Below, piece after piece: positions 1 to 6,891 of a stretch of DNA of 17,299 bases (the stretch's first letter is position 1; each line of letters opens with the position of its first letter). The notes under the pieces were generated by a model. That model ran no database searches, was not told the DNA's origin, and saw only the letters and a program-made list of their open reading frames with translations. The position numbers were made by a program, and so were the translations under genes. Where the stretch lies: NCBI GenBank assembly GCA_040881945.1, contig JBBECF010000149.1:1-17299 (forward strand). The letters run 5' to 3'. Source of the stretch: JBBECF01 sp040881945. GTDB lineage: Bacteria > Pseudomonadota > Alphaproteobacteria > Dongiales > Dongiaceae.

Positions 1-764
1 GGGACGAACGAGACCAGCCGCAGCCCCGCCGCCGCCAACAACGCCAGCACGTCGCGCACGCGGTACGGCCGGTCGCGGACGTGCAGGAACCTGTCGACGA
101 TCTCGGCATCGGGCAGCTTGGGCTGCTTGGGATGGCGCCGCCTCAGCCAGTTCGACGGCGGCAGCGTGTCGAGGAGCGTGCGGGTGAGCCCGATCAGGCC
201 CGGCAGGTCGTCGCCGGCGCGGCGCAGCAGGCGCATCATGTCCTGCACATGGTAGATGCCGATGCGCCCGAGCTCGCCATAGAGCATCAGGCTGAGGCCG
301 CCGTCGGGCTTGAGCGCCGCCGCCAGCGCCCGCGCCCCGGCGGCGGGATCCTCGAGATGGTGCAGGACGCCCGAGCAGTTGATGTAATCGAAGGCGCCGA
401 GCTCCGGGATCGGCAGGTCGAGCAGCGAGCGCTGGACGAACCGCACGTTGCCGAGGCCGGCCGCGGCGGCCCGGCGCCGCGCCACCTCGATCGAGGCCGC
501 GGAGAGATCGAGGTGAACGATCTCCGCCGGCGCGTTTAGCTCGGCGAGCTGATAGCCGAGATGGACCGTCGCGTCGCCGGTGCCGCCGCCGGCGACGAGC
601 GCGCGGAACGGCCGCGTGAAGTCGCGCCGCCCGCGGAAGAGATAGTGGCCGATCGTGCGCAGGTCGTTGACGACCGTGCGCGGGCGCGCGAAGTCGGGAT
701 CGGCCGGCCGGCGGGTCGGATAGGGATAGGCCTCGTACTGGCCGCGCAGCGGGTCGGCGGTCAT
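1..764 (-). CDS. Class I SAM-dependent methyltransferase, C-terminus cut by window edge
   Basis: The leftward frame is open from an ATG at 764 to the window edge, giving 254 full codons without a stop, so the C-terminus lies outside. Visible features are an N-terminal segment with QYEAYPYP (residues 9-16), the glycine-rich SAM-binding motif I LVAGGGTGDAT (56-66), the acidic ribose-binding strand VHLDLS (83-88), and motif SGVLHHLEDP (131-140), typical of Methyltransf_11/12-like enzymes. It probably transfers a methyl group from S-adenosylmethionine to a small molecule or protein side chain in the cytoplasm; the substrate cannot be read from sequence. The start is supported by CAGGA about 10 nt upstream and by the QYExYPYP motif that opens this family. 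It diverges from the TPR-sulfotransferase genes across a 271-bp interval, so shared regulation is possible but not shown. Confidence 0.85.
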   Translation of the reverse strand, partial: MTADPLRGQYEAYPYPTRRPADPDFARPRTVVNDLRTIGHYLFRGRRDFTRPFRALVAGGGTGDATVHLGYQLAELNAPAEIVHLDLSAASIEVARRRAAAAGLGNVRFVQRSLLDLPIPELGAFDYINCSGVLHHLEDPAAGARALAAALKPDGGLSLMLYGELGRIGIYHVQDMMRLLRRAGDDLPGLIGLTRTLLDTLPPSNWLRRRHPKQPKLPDAEIVDRFLHVRDRPYRVRDVLALLAAAGLRLVSFV

Positions 765-1035
765 GCGTCGGTCCTGTCTCTGGGCAGCGGGCGGCTCGAC
801 CCCTTTTGCAGGAGGCGCCGCCGCCGCATATAGTGGCGCGGCCGACCCCCCCGGCACGACAGACCGTATGTAGCCTTGAACGGCAAAGGCGGCAAGGCGC
901 CAGGCACCGCCTTGAACCACAAAGGCACCAAGGCACTAAGAATCGGGTTAGGAAGAATGCCTAGGTTACGTACTCGATCACTGGCACTTCGTGCCTTGGT
1001 GCCTTTGTGGTTCAGGGCGGTAGCGAAGGCTTCGC
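765..1035. other. Divergent intergenic region holding REP-like repeat copy 1
   Basis: This 271-bp spacer separates the leftward methyltransferase from the rightward sulfotransferase cluster. Most of it is the inverted-repeat element described at 873-1019. No convincing sigma-70 promoter was found in either direction. Just before the ATG at 1036, bases 1023-1035 read GCGAAGGCTTCGC, a small hairpin that contains the GAAGG ribosome-binding site. Confidence 0.6.
873..1019. repeat. REP-like inverted repeat, family A, copy 1
   Basis: The left arm (908-940, beginning CGCCTTGAACCACAAAGGC) and the reverse complement of the right arm (987-1019) match at 31 of 33 positions around a 46-nt centre. A further degenerate left arm lies at 873-900, 36 nt upstream of the main one, with 23 of 28 positions matching. 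Copy 2 sits at 2608-2719 with the same arm layout and a related centre (shared AAGAAT, AATGCC, ACTCGATCA), so this is a dispersed element and not a simple terminator. Similar 'ACCACAAAGGCACNAAGGCAC' palindromes are, from memory, frequent in environmental bacterial genomes; their function is unknown. Confidence 0.85.
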
Positions 1036-2646
1036 ATGGCTGAACCGGCGGAAACCGGAGCCGCCGGGGCGGCGGCCGGGGACTTGCTGCGCGCCGCGGA
1101 GCGCGAGCGCAAGGCCAAGCGCCTGACCGAGGCCGAGGCGCTGTGCCGCCGGGCCCTGGCCGAGCGGCCGAACAGCGCCGACGCGGCCGCGCTGCTCGGC
1201 CTCGTGCTCGCCGGCCGGAAGCGGTTCAAGGAGGCGGTCCCCTATTACCGGCGCGCCCTCACCCTCGATCCCAAGCGCGCGCCGGTGCACTACAACTTGG
1301 GTACCGCGCTCAAGGCCGTGGGCGATCGCGCGGCGGCGGTCGAGAGCCTTCGCCGGGCGCTGGCGCTCGATCCCAAACACGTCGCGGCCTTGAACAACCT
1401 CGGCAACACGCTCCGGGACATGGGCCGCCCCGCGGCGGCGATCGACTGTTATCGCCGCGCCCTCGCGCTCAAGCCCGACTACGGCGTGGCGCACAACAAC
1501 CTGGGCAACGCGCTGCGCGACATCGGCGACGCCCCAGGCGCGGTCGCCAGCTTCCGGCGCGCGCTCGACCTGCGGCCCGGCAACCCCGAGGCCATCTACA
1601 ACCTGAGCACGGCCAAGCGGTTCGGCCCCGATTCGCCGGAGGTCGCCGAGGCCGAGGCGGCGCTCGGCGCCAAGGGCCTGCCGGCCAGGCAGCGTTGCCA
1701 TCTGCACTTCGCGCTCGGCAAGATGTACGACGACGGCGGCGGCCATGAAAAGGCGTTCGCGCATTACCGCGAGGCCAACCGCCTGAAGCGGCCGCGCCTC
1801 GACCGCGCGGCGCGGGTCGCGCTCACCTCGCGCCTGATCGCCAGCGTCTCCAAGGGGCTGCTGCGGCGGCTCCGGCCGATCGGGCATTCCTCCGAGCGGC
1901 CGGTGTTCATCGTCGGCATGCCGCGGTCGGGCACCACGCTGGTCGAGCAGATCGTCGCCAGCCACCCGCGCGCCTTCGGCGCCGGCGAGCTCGAGGACAT
2001 CCCCGAGATCGTCAAGGAGCTCGGCAAGGCGCTGAAGACCGACGCGCCGTACCCTGAGAACCTGCGCCTGATCACCGCCCGCGCCGCGCGCGAGCTGGCG
2101 ATGCGCTATCTGAAGCGCCTGCGCGACCTGTCGCCCAAGGCCGAGCGCGTCACCGAAAAGGGGATCGGCAACTATCTCCACCTCGGACTCGTCGCGGCGC
2201 TGTTCCCCAAGGCGCGGATCATCCACATCAAGCGCGACCCGCTCGACACCTGCCTGTCCTGCTATTTCCACAACTTCACCGGGCGCCAGGACTACACCTA
2301 CGACCTCGTGGACCTCGGCGTCTATTACCGCGAGTACGAGCGGCTGATGGCGCATTGGCGCCGCGTGCTGCTGCGGCCGATGCTCGAGGTGCAGTACGAG
2401 GAGCTGGTCGCCGACCAGGCGGCCGTGAGCCGGCGGATCATCGCCCATTGCGGCCTCGACTGGGACGACCGCTGCCTCGACTTCCACCGCACCGAGCGGG
2501 CGGTGCAGACCGCCAGCGCGAACCAGGTGCGCCGGCCGATCTACGCCTCGTCGATCGGGCGCTGGCGGCCCTATGAGCGGCACCTCGGGCCGCTCAAGCG
2601 GGCGCTCGGCCTTGAACCACAAAGACACGAAGACACGAAGAATTGA
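1036..2646 (+). CDS. TPR-repeat sulfotransferase (canonical motifs)
   Basis: This 536-residue protein has about five tetratricopeptide repeats (roughly residues 15-195, with motifs such as AVPYYRRAL and AHNNLGNALRD), a linker, and a C-terminal Sulfotransfer_3-type domain. The 5'-phosphosulfate loop is GMPRSGTTLVEQ (294-305) and the 3'-phosphate motif is HIKRDPLDTCLSCYF (397-411). The lysine motif VTEKG (Lys375) and the terminal SSIGRWRPYE block are also canonical. The family transfers sulfate from PAPS to an acceptor; the TPRs probably bind a protein or glycan partner. ATG 1036 is preceded by GAAGG at 6-nt spacing, inside a small hairpin. The last residues, LEPQRHEDTKN, and the stop are read from repeat element copy 2, so the native C-terminus was probably GLKRALG or close to it. 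It heads a three-gene same-strand cluster. Confidence 0.88.
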   Translation: MAEPAETGAAGAAAGDLLRAAERERKAKRLTEAEALCRRALAERPNSADAAALLGLVLAGRKRFKEAVPYYRRALTLDPKRAPVHYNLGTALKAVGDRAAAVESLRRALALDPKHVAALNNLGNTLRDMGRPAAAIDCYRRALALKPDYGVAHNNLGNALRDIGDAPGAVASFRRALDLRPGNPEAIYNLSTAKRFGPDSPEVAEAEAALGAKGLPARQRCHLHFALGKMYDDGGGHEKAFAHYREANRLKRPRLDRAARVALTSRLIASVSKGLLRRLRPIGHSSERPVFIVGMPRSGTTLVEQIVASHPRAFGAGELEDIPEIVKELGKALKTDAPYPENLRLITARAARELAMRYLKRLRDLSPKAERVTEKGIGNYLHLGLVAALFPKARIIHIKRDPLDTCLSCYFHNFTGRQDYTYDLVDLGVYYREYERLMAHWRRVLLRPMLEVQYEELVADQAAVSRRIIAHCGLDWDDRCLDFHRTERAVQTASANQVRRPIYASSIGRWRPYERHLGPLKRALGLEPQRHEDTKN

Positions 2647-2719
2647 AATGCGAGCAATGCCCGCGTCGCGAACTCGATCATCGCCTCTTCGTGCCTTGGT
2701 GCCTTCGCGGTTCAAAGCC
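2608..2719. repeat. REP-like inverted repeat, family A, copy 2
   Basis: Arms lie at 2608-2640 (GGCCTTGAACCACAAAGACA...) and 2687-2719, imperfectly complementary over 33 nt. The centre (2641-2686) aligns with that of copy 1. The left arm is translated as the C-terminal tail of the upstream sulfotransferase and the stop TGA (2644-2646) lies just inside the centre. Similarity to copy 1 continues past the right arm to the next start codon: GCGAAGGCTTCGCATGGCTGA there, GCGAGGGCGGCGCGTGGCTGA here. This suggests the element was duplicated together with the 5' end of a sulfotransferase gene. Confidence 0.85.
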
Positions 2720-2735
2720 GTCGCGAGGGCGGCGC

Positions 2736-4322
2736 GTGGCTGAGCACGGCGACATTCGCGCGGCCAAGTCCGACCTGCCGCGCCGGATCGAGCGGATGCG
2801 CCAGGCCGGCCGGGTGGGTGAGGCCGAGGCGGCGTGCCGTGCCGCGCTGGCGTCGGCGCCCGACGACGCCGACCTGCACCATCTGCTCGGCCGCGTGCTG
2901 ATCGACCAGGGCCGCAACGCCGAGGCCGAGGCGAGCCTTCGCCGCGCCATCCGGCAAGCGCCGCGCCTGGCGGCCGCCCATGCCGACCTCGGCCGGGCGC
3001 TGTGGCTGTCGAACCGGCACGACGAGGCGGCGGCGGCCTGCCGACGCGCCATCGCCATCGACCCGGGCCACCGGATCGCCCACAACGTGCTCGGCCACGT
3101 GTTGCGGACGCTGGGCGATTTCGCCGCGGCCGAGGCGGTGCTGCGCCAGGCGATCGCGATCGCGCCCGGCACGGCGGACCCGCACAGCAATCTGGGCCTG
3201 CTCTATGCCGACCAGGGGCGGCGGGACGAGGCCATCGCCTGTTTCGAGCAGGCCCTGGCGGCGGAGCCGGAGTCCGCCGCCGCCCATTACTACCTTTCGT
3301 TGCACAAGCCGGTCGCGCCCGGCGATCCGCGCGTCGCCGCCATGCTGGACCTGCTCGCGACGCGCCGCTTCACGCCCGAGGCGCGGTGCTTCCTGCTGTT
3401 CGCGCTCGGGCGCGCCTTCGATCGGCTCGGCGAGCACGACCGGGCGTTCGGATTTCTGGAGGAAGCGAACCGAAGCCGCCGCAAGATGTTCGAATTCGAC
3501 ATCGCCGCCGAAATCCAGGCGGTCGAGCGCACGATCGCGGCCTTTCCGGCGGCGCGGCTGACCGAGACCATCGGCTGCGCCGACGCGCTGCCGATCTTCG
3601 TCGCCGGCCTGCCGCGCTCGGGCAAGAGCCTGATCGAAGGCCTGCTGACGCGCCATCCGCGGGTGCGCGGCGCCGGCGAGAGCTATGCGATGATCCGCAT
3701 CGCGCTGCAACTGCCGAAGCGGCTCGGCAGCGACCGGCCGTTCCCCGAATGCGTGGCGACGCTCGACCCGCCGCGGGCCCGCGGCCTCGGCGCCGAGTAT
3801 GTGGCGGAGCTGCGCCGGCGCCTGCCCGAGGCCGCGCGCACGGTCGATACGCGCCCGTCCAATCTGCGCCTGGCCGGGTTGATCCGGCTGCTGCTACCGC
3901 AGGCCCGCGTCATCCTGTGCCGGCGCGATCCGCGCGACCTCGGGTTGCAGTGCTATTTCCAGAATTACAGCGGCCTGGCCTACAGCTTCGACCTGGAGGA
4001 GATGGCCAAGTTCACGCTCGCCAACGATCGGCTCATGGCGCACTGGCGCGCGGCGCTGCCGGACTGGATCCTCGAGGTGCGCTACGAGGACCTGGTGCGC
4101 GACCCGGTGGCGGAGAGCCGGCGCATCTACGCCTTCTGCGGCCTCGACTGGGACGCCGCCTTCCCGGGCATCGGCGCCGCCCCAGCCGGCGCCGCGTTTC
4201 CGGTGCCGCTGCACGACGCCGAGATCGGCCATTGGCGCCACTATGCCCGCCAGCTCGAGCCGCTCATCGCCGCTCTCGCCGCCGGCGGGGCCGAGGCGGC
4301 GGCCGCGGCGCGGGACGGCTGA
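2736..4322 (+). CDS. TPR-repeat sulfotransferase-like protein, variant PAPS loop (paralogue 2)
   Basis: This 528-residue protein starts at GTG 2736. That start is chosen because GAGGG lies 6 nt upstream and the codon aligns with the ATG of the first sulfotransferase (both followed by GCTGA). The in-frame codons further upstream are only translated repeat element. N-terminal TPRs (about residues 10-190) precede a sulfotransferase-like domain. The phosphosulfate loop is AGLPRSGKSLIE (290-301), with GKS where the family has GTT or GTS. The 3'-phosphate motif LCRRDPRDLGLQCYF (from 394) is recognisable. The TEKG/DKMP-type lysine motif is replaced by VDTRPSN (370-376), and the terminal SSIGRWR block by AEIGHWR. 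It is close to the next gene by eye, so the two are tandem duplicates. Sulfotransferase activity is plausible but unproven because of the altered residues. Confidence 0.85.
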   Translation: MAEHGDIRAAKSDLPRRIERMRQAGRVGEAEAACRAALASAPDDADLHHLLGRVLIDQGRNAEAEASLRRAIRQAPRLAAAHADLGRALWLSNRHDEAAAACRRAIAIDPGHRIAHNVLGHVLRTLGDFAAAEAVLRQAIAIAPGTADPHSNLGLLYADQGRRDEAIACFEQALAAEPESAAAHYYLSLHKPVAPGDPRVAAMLDLLATRRFTPEARCFLLFALGRAFDRLGEHDRAFGFLEEANRSRRKMFEFDIAAEIQAVERTIAAFPAARLTETIGCADALPIFVAGLPRSGKSLIEGLLTRHPRVRGAGESYAMIRIALQLPKRLGSDRPFPECVATLDPPRARGLGAEYVAELRRRLPEAARTVDTRPSNLRLAGLIRLLLPQARVILCRRDPRDLGLQCYFQNYSGLAYSFDLEEMAKFTLANDRLMAHWRAALPDWILEVRYEDLVRDPVAESRRIYAFCGLDWDAAFPGIGAAPAGAAFPVPLHDAEIGHWRHYARQLEPLIAALAAGGAEAAAAARDG

Positions 4323-4333
4323 GGGCGCGGGCG

Positions 4334-5959
4334 ATGTCGCGACGTGGACCGCGCGGACCGCGGCGGCGCGGCACGGCCGGAGCGCCCGCGGTCAATCTCG
4401 ACCTTGCGCGCCGGGTCGCGGCCTTGCGCGACGCCGGCCGGATGGGCGAGGCCGAGGCGGCAGCCCGCGCCGCGCTGGCGGCGGCGCCCGACGATGCCGA
4501 GCTGCACAATCTGCTCGGCATCCTGCTGATGGAGCAGGGCCGCCACGGCGACGCGGCGGCCTGCTACAACCGGGCGATCGAGCTGGCGCCGGAAATGCCC
4601 GGCGCCCATGCCAATCTCGGTCGCGTGCTGTGGCTGCAGAACCGGCATGACGAAGCGGTGGCCGCCTGCCGCCGCGCCATCGCCATCGACCCGCGGCTGA
4701 TGCACGCCCACGCCAATCTCGGCACCGCGTTGCGCTCGCTCGGCGATTTCGCCGCGGCCGAGGCGGCGTTGCGCCAGGCCATCGCGGTCGAGCCCGGCGC
4801 CGACCGCCCGCACAACAACCTGGGCCTGTTGCTCGCGGAGCAGGGGCGGCAGGACGAGGCGATCGCCTGCTTCGAGCGGGCGCTCGCGGTGCAGCCGGAC
4901 TCGGCCGCGGCCTATTTCTACCTGGCGCAATACAAGCCGTTCGCGCCCGGCGATCCGCGCATCGCCGCCATGCAGGCGTTGCTCGAGCGACGCCCGCATC
5001 CGGCGCAGGAGTCGAGCTTCCTGTTATTCGGGCTGGGCCGCGCCTTCGACCAGCTCGGCGACTACGACAAGGCCTTCGACTACTACGCCGAAGCCAACCG
5101 CACGCGGCGCACGATGTTCAATTTCGACATCGCCGCGGAAGCGCGGACCGTCGAGCGCCTGATCGCGGCGTTCCCGGCGGCGCGGCTCGCTCAGGCCGAA
5201 TCGTTCGGCTGCCCCGAGGAGCTGCCGATCTTCATCGCCGGCCTGCCGCGCTCGGGCAAGAGCCTGGTGGAACGCGTGCTGGCGCGGCACCCGCAAGTGC
5301 GGGGCGCCGGCGAGACCTATGCGCTGACCCGCATCAGCCTGCAACTGCCGCAACGGCTGCGCAGCGGCAAGCCGTTCCCGGACTGCGTCGCGGCATTGAC
5401 CGCGGCGCAGGCGGGCGCCCTCGGCCGGGAGTACGTGGCCGCCCTCCGGGCGCGCTTCCCCGACGCCCTGCGCACCGTCGATACGCGTCCCTACAACGCC
5501 CAGCTCGTCGGCCTGATTCGGCTGCTTCTGCCGCAGGCGCGCGTGATCCATTGCACGCGCGATCCGCTCGACCTCTGTCTGCAGTGCTACTTCCAGAACT
5601 TCGGCGGCCAGCCCTACGCCTTCGATCTGCGGGAGCTCGCCGGGTTCTACCTGGCCAGCCGCCGGCTCATGGCGCACTGGCGCGACGCCCTGCCGGAGTG
5701 GGTTCTCGAGGTGCGCTACGAGGACATGGTGCGCGACCCGGTCGCGGAGAGCCGGCGCCTCTTCGCCTTCTGCGGCCTCGATTGGGACGCCGCCTTCCCG
5801 GGCCTCGGCGGCGGCGGACCGGATGCGGCCGCGTTTCCGGTGCCGCTGCATGGCGCCGAGATCGGCCATTGGCGCCGCTATGCCCGCCAGCTCGAGCCGC
5901 TGGTCGCCGCCCTCGCCGCGGGCGGGGTCGAGGCGGCGGCCGCGATGCGGGACGGTTGA
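4334..5959 (+). CDS. TPR-repeat sulfotransferase-like protein, variant PAPS loop (paralogue 3)
   Basis: This 541-residue protein starts at ATG 4334, 11 nt after the previous stop, with GAGGG 8 nt upstream. The in-frame extension further upstream runs antiparallel to sense with paralogue 2 and is spurious. The basic N-terminus (MSRRGPRGPRRRG) precedes about five TPRs (roughly 20-200). The sulfotransferase-like domain contains AGLPRSGKSLVE (302-313), VDTRPYN (382-388), IHCTRDPLDLCLQCYF (405-420) and the terminal EIGHWRRYARQLEPL. It shares the GKS loop and DTRP changes with paralogue 2, so these arose before the duplication. The 3'-phosphate motif is closer to canonical (RDPLD) than in paralogue 2 (RDPRD). 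It is almost certainly co-transcribed with paralogue 2. Confidence 0.87.
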   Translation: MSRRGPRGPRRRGTAGAPAVNLDLARRVAALRDAGRMGEAEAAARAALAAAPDDAELHNLLGILLMEQGRHGDAAACYNRAIELAPEMPGAHANLGRVLWLQNRHDEAVAACRRAIAIDPRLMHAHANLGTALRSLGDFAAAEAALRQAIAVEPGADRPHNNLGLLLAEQGRQDEAIACFERALAVQPDSAAAYFYLAQYKPFAPGDPRIAAMQALLERRPHPAQESSFLLFGLGRAFDQLGDYDKAFDYYAEANRTRRTMFNFDIAAEARTVERLIAAFPAARLAQAESFGCPEELPIFIAGLPRSGKSLVERVLARHPQVRGAGETYALTRISLQLPQRLRSGKPFPDCVAALTAAQAGALGREYVAALRARFPDALRTVDTRPYNAQLVGLIRLLLPQARVIHCTRDPLDLCLQCYFQNFGGQPYAFDLRELAGFYLASRRLMAHWRDALPEWVLEVRYEDMVRDPVAESRRLFAFCGLDWDAAFPGLGGGGPDAAAFPVPLHGAEIGHWRRYARQLEPLVAALAAGGVEAAAAMRDG

Positions 5960-6234
5960 GCGAAACGGCATCCCACGGCCGGGCGCGTATCGCTGGGTTA
6001 ACGGATCACGCCGCGAACCGTCACGGCGCCGCGCCCTAGAGACGGGAGTACAAGCTTACCAATGCCTTAGATGCCGACGACCCGACGCCACTCCTGTAAC
6101 GGGCATGAAACAGGCGCCGTGGGCCGGTTCGCTAGGTAGACAAGGTCTCTGAGTTTTCTCAGGGCCTTACGGGCATTTGCTCATTCTGTAAACCGCCCGT
6201 GACAGCCGTCCCCGCCCGCGCCGCGAGCCACCAG
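5960..6234. other. Gene-free interval between convergent genes
   Basis: This 275-bp interval lies between the rightward sulfotransferase cluster and the leftward small secreted protein. No coding frame with the local codon bias is visible. It holds a bulged hairpin (6142-6168, listed separately) and a weaker inverted repeat with arms ACGGGC (6169-6174) and GCCCGT (6195-6200). The segment 6130-6190 is less GC-rich than its surroundings. Confidence 0.5.
6142..6168. terminator. Hairpin downstream of sulfotransferase cluster, possible terminator
   Basis: AAGG(U)CUCUGAG pairs with CUCAGGGCCUU across a UUUU loop: about 11 pairs with one bulged base and one G-U pair. It lies about 180 nt after the last sulfotransferase stop and 66 nt beyond the 3' end of the leftward gene, between convergent genes. 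No U-tract follows in either direction, so it is at best an atypical terminator. Confidence 0.35.
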
Positions 6235-6579
6235 CTAGCGCACGCCGACGACCGAGACGAAGCCGGGATACGCCGGCTCGATGCCCTGCTTGCCGCCCGC
6301 TTCGTCCCACAGAATCACAGCGGTCTCAAGGCCTTGGACGATGGCTGCGTCGGGCGTGACGAGCACGCCCCAGGCCCGCTCCTCGTCCAGCGCCGCGCTC
6401 GTGAGGAGCGCCTGCTCGCCGAAGAGGGCGGCGCCGTCGCCGTGCGGCCCGCGCTCGCCGGCGACGGCAGAGGGCGTTGCCAGGGCCAAGCCGCCGGCCG
6501 CGGCTACAAGCCAGATCGCGCACCGCCCAACACGGCCGATCCACCGTCCGGCTCCCCGATTCCTGTGTCCTTGCGCCAT
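6235..6579 (-). CDS. Small secreted protein of unknown function
   Basis: This is a putative 114-residue protein. ATG 6579 is preferred; a GTG at 6591 would add four residues, and neither has a clear Shine-Dalgarno sequence. The N-terminus is a Sec signal peptide: an arginine-rich start, the hydrophobic core CAIWLVAAAGGLALA, then a likely AVA cleavage site before GERG (about residue 41). The mature part of about 74 residues contains LTSAALDEERAWGVLVTPDA and no cysteines or catalytic motif I recognise. Strong G/C third-position bias supports coding. It is probably exported to the periplasm or beyond. It reads in the same direction as the downstream-numbered lipoprotein gene, separated by about 310 bp. 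Confidence 0.6.
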   Translation of the reverse strand: MAQGHRNRGAGRWIGRVGRCAIWLVAAAGGLALATPSAVAGERGPHGDGAALFGEQALLTSAALDEERAWGVLVTPDAAIVQGLETAVILWDEAGGKQGIEPAYPGFVSVVGVR

Positions 6580-6891
6580 CGCTACCGCCACATTCGTTAG
6601 CGGGTGCGCGCGGCCCTTGCGCCATGCCCGCGTCTCAGTCCCAGGGCCTTCAAACCATATGCAATTTCGATACCGAATATGGTAAACGGGTTACGCGACG
6701 GCTGCGAATGCCGAGGCCACGCCGCCGCTCCGGTCGGCCCGCCAGCCGCGGCCGGCGCCCGTGGGAAACGCGGGAATCACCAGAGCCTGCAAGGCTTTCA
6801 TCGGGGTTCCTCGCCACCCTGGAGATTCCGCGCATCGCCCGCCGGCTTGCCGCGGCCCGAAATCGCCGCCACGCCCGCCGCAGCGGCCCGC
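6580..6891. other. Gene-free interval
   Basis: This interval lies between the repeat lipoprotein's stop and the small secreted protein. Apart from the AT-rich imperfect palindrome at 6654-6683, I see no gene with coding bias. The string ATGGCGCAAGG occurs twice on the minus strand, at about 6625 and 6579, as a short direct repeat around the secreted protein's start. Confidence 0.45.
6654..6683. promoter_or_regulatory. AT-rich imperfect palindrome, possible operator or promoter
   Basis: ACCATAT (6654-6660) and ATATGGT (6677-6683) are inverted around GCAATTTCGATACCGA in an otherwise very GC-rich interval. The site is about 75 nt upstream of the leftward small secreted protein, suitable for a regulator site. 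No well-spaced sigma-70 hexamers were found, so the assignment rests on symmetry and base composition alone. Confidence 0.35.

Noticed and set aside
1012..2715. Long open frame antisense to the first sulfotransferase
   Set aside because: It is a shadow of the GC-rich sense gene; its composition is Arg/Gly/Ala-rich without domains, and the sense frame has clear TPR and sulfotransferase motifs.
2643..2735. Upstream start of paralogue 2 at 2643
   Set aside because: The added 31 residues are translated repeat element; GTG 2736 has a ribosome-binding site and matches the first gene's start.
2834..4333. 500-codon upstream extension of the third sulfotransferase frame
   Set aside because: It overlaps paralogue 2 in another frame and is low-complexity; TPR similarity begins only after ATG 4334.
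6798..6891. Apparent PART-repeat tail of lipoprotein 1 after the gap
   Set aside because: It is a frame artefact of the arbitrary 100-N gap; the AGQN frame continues on the other side of the gap to a stop at 6892.
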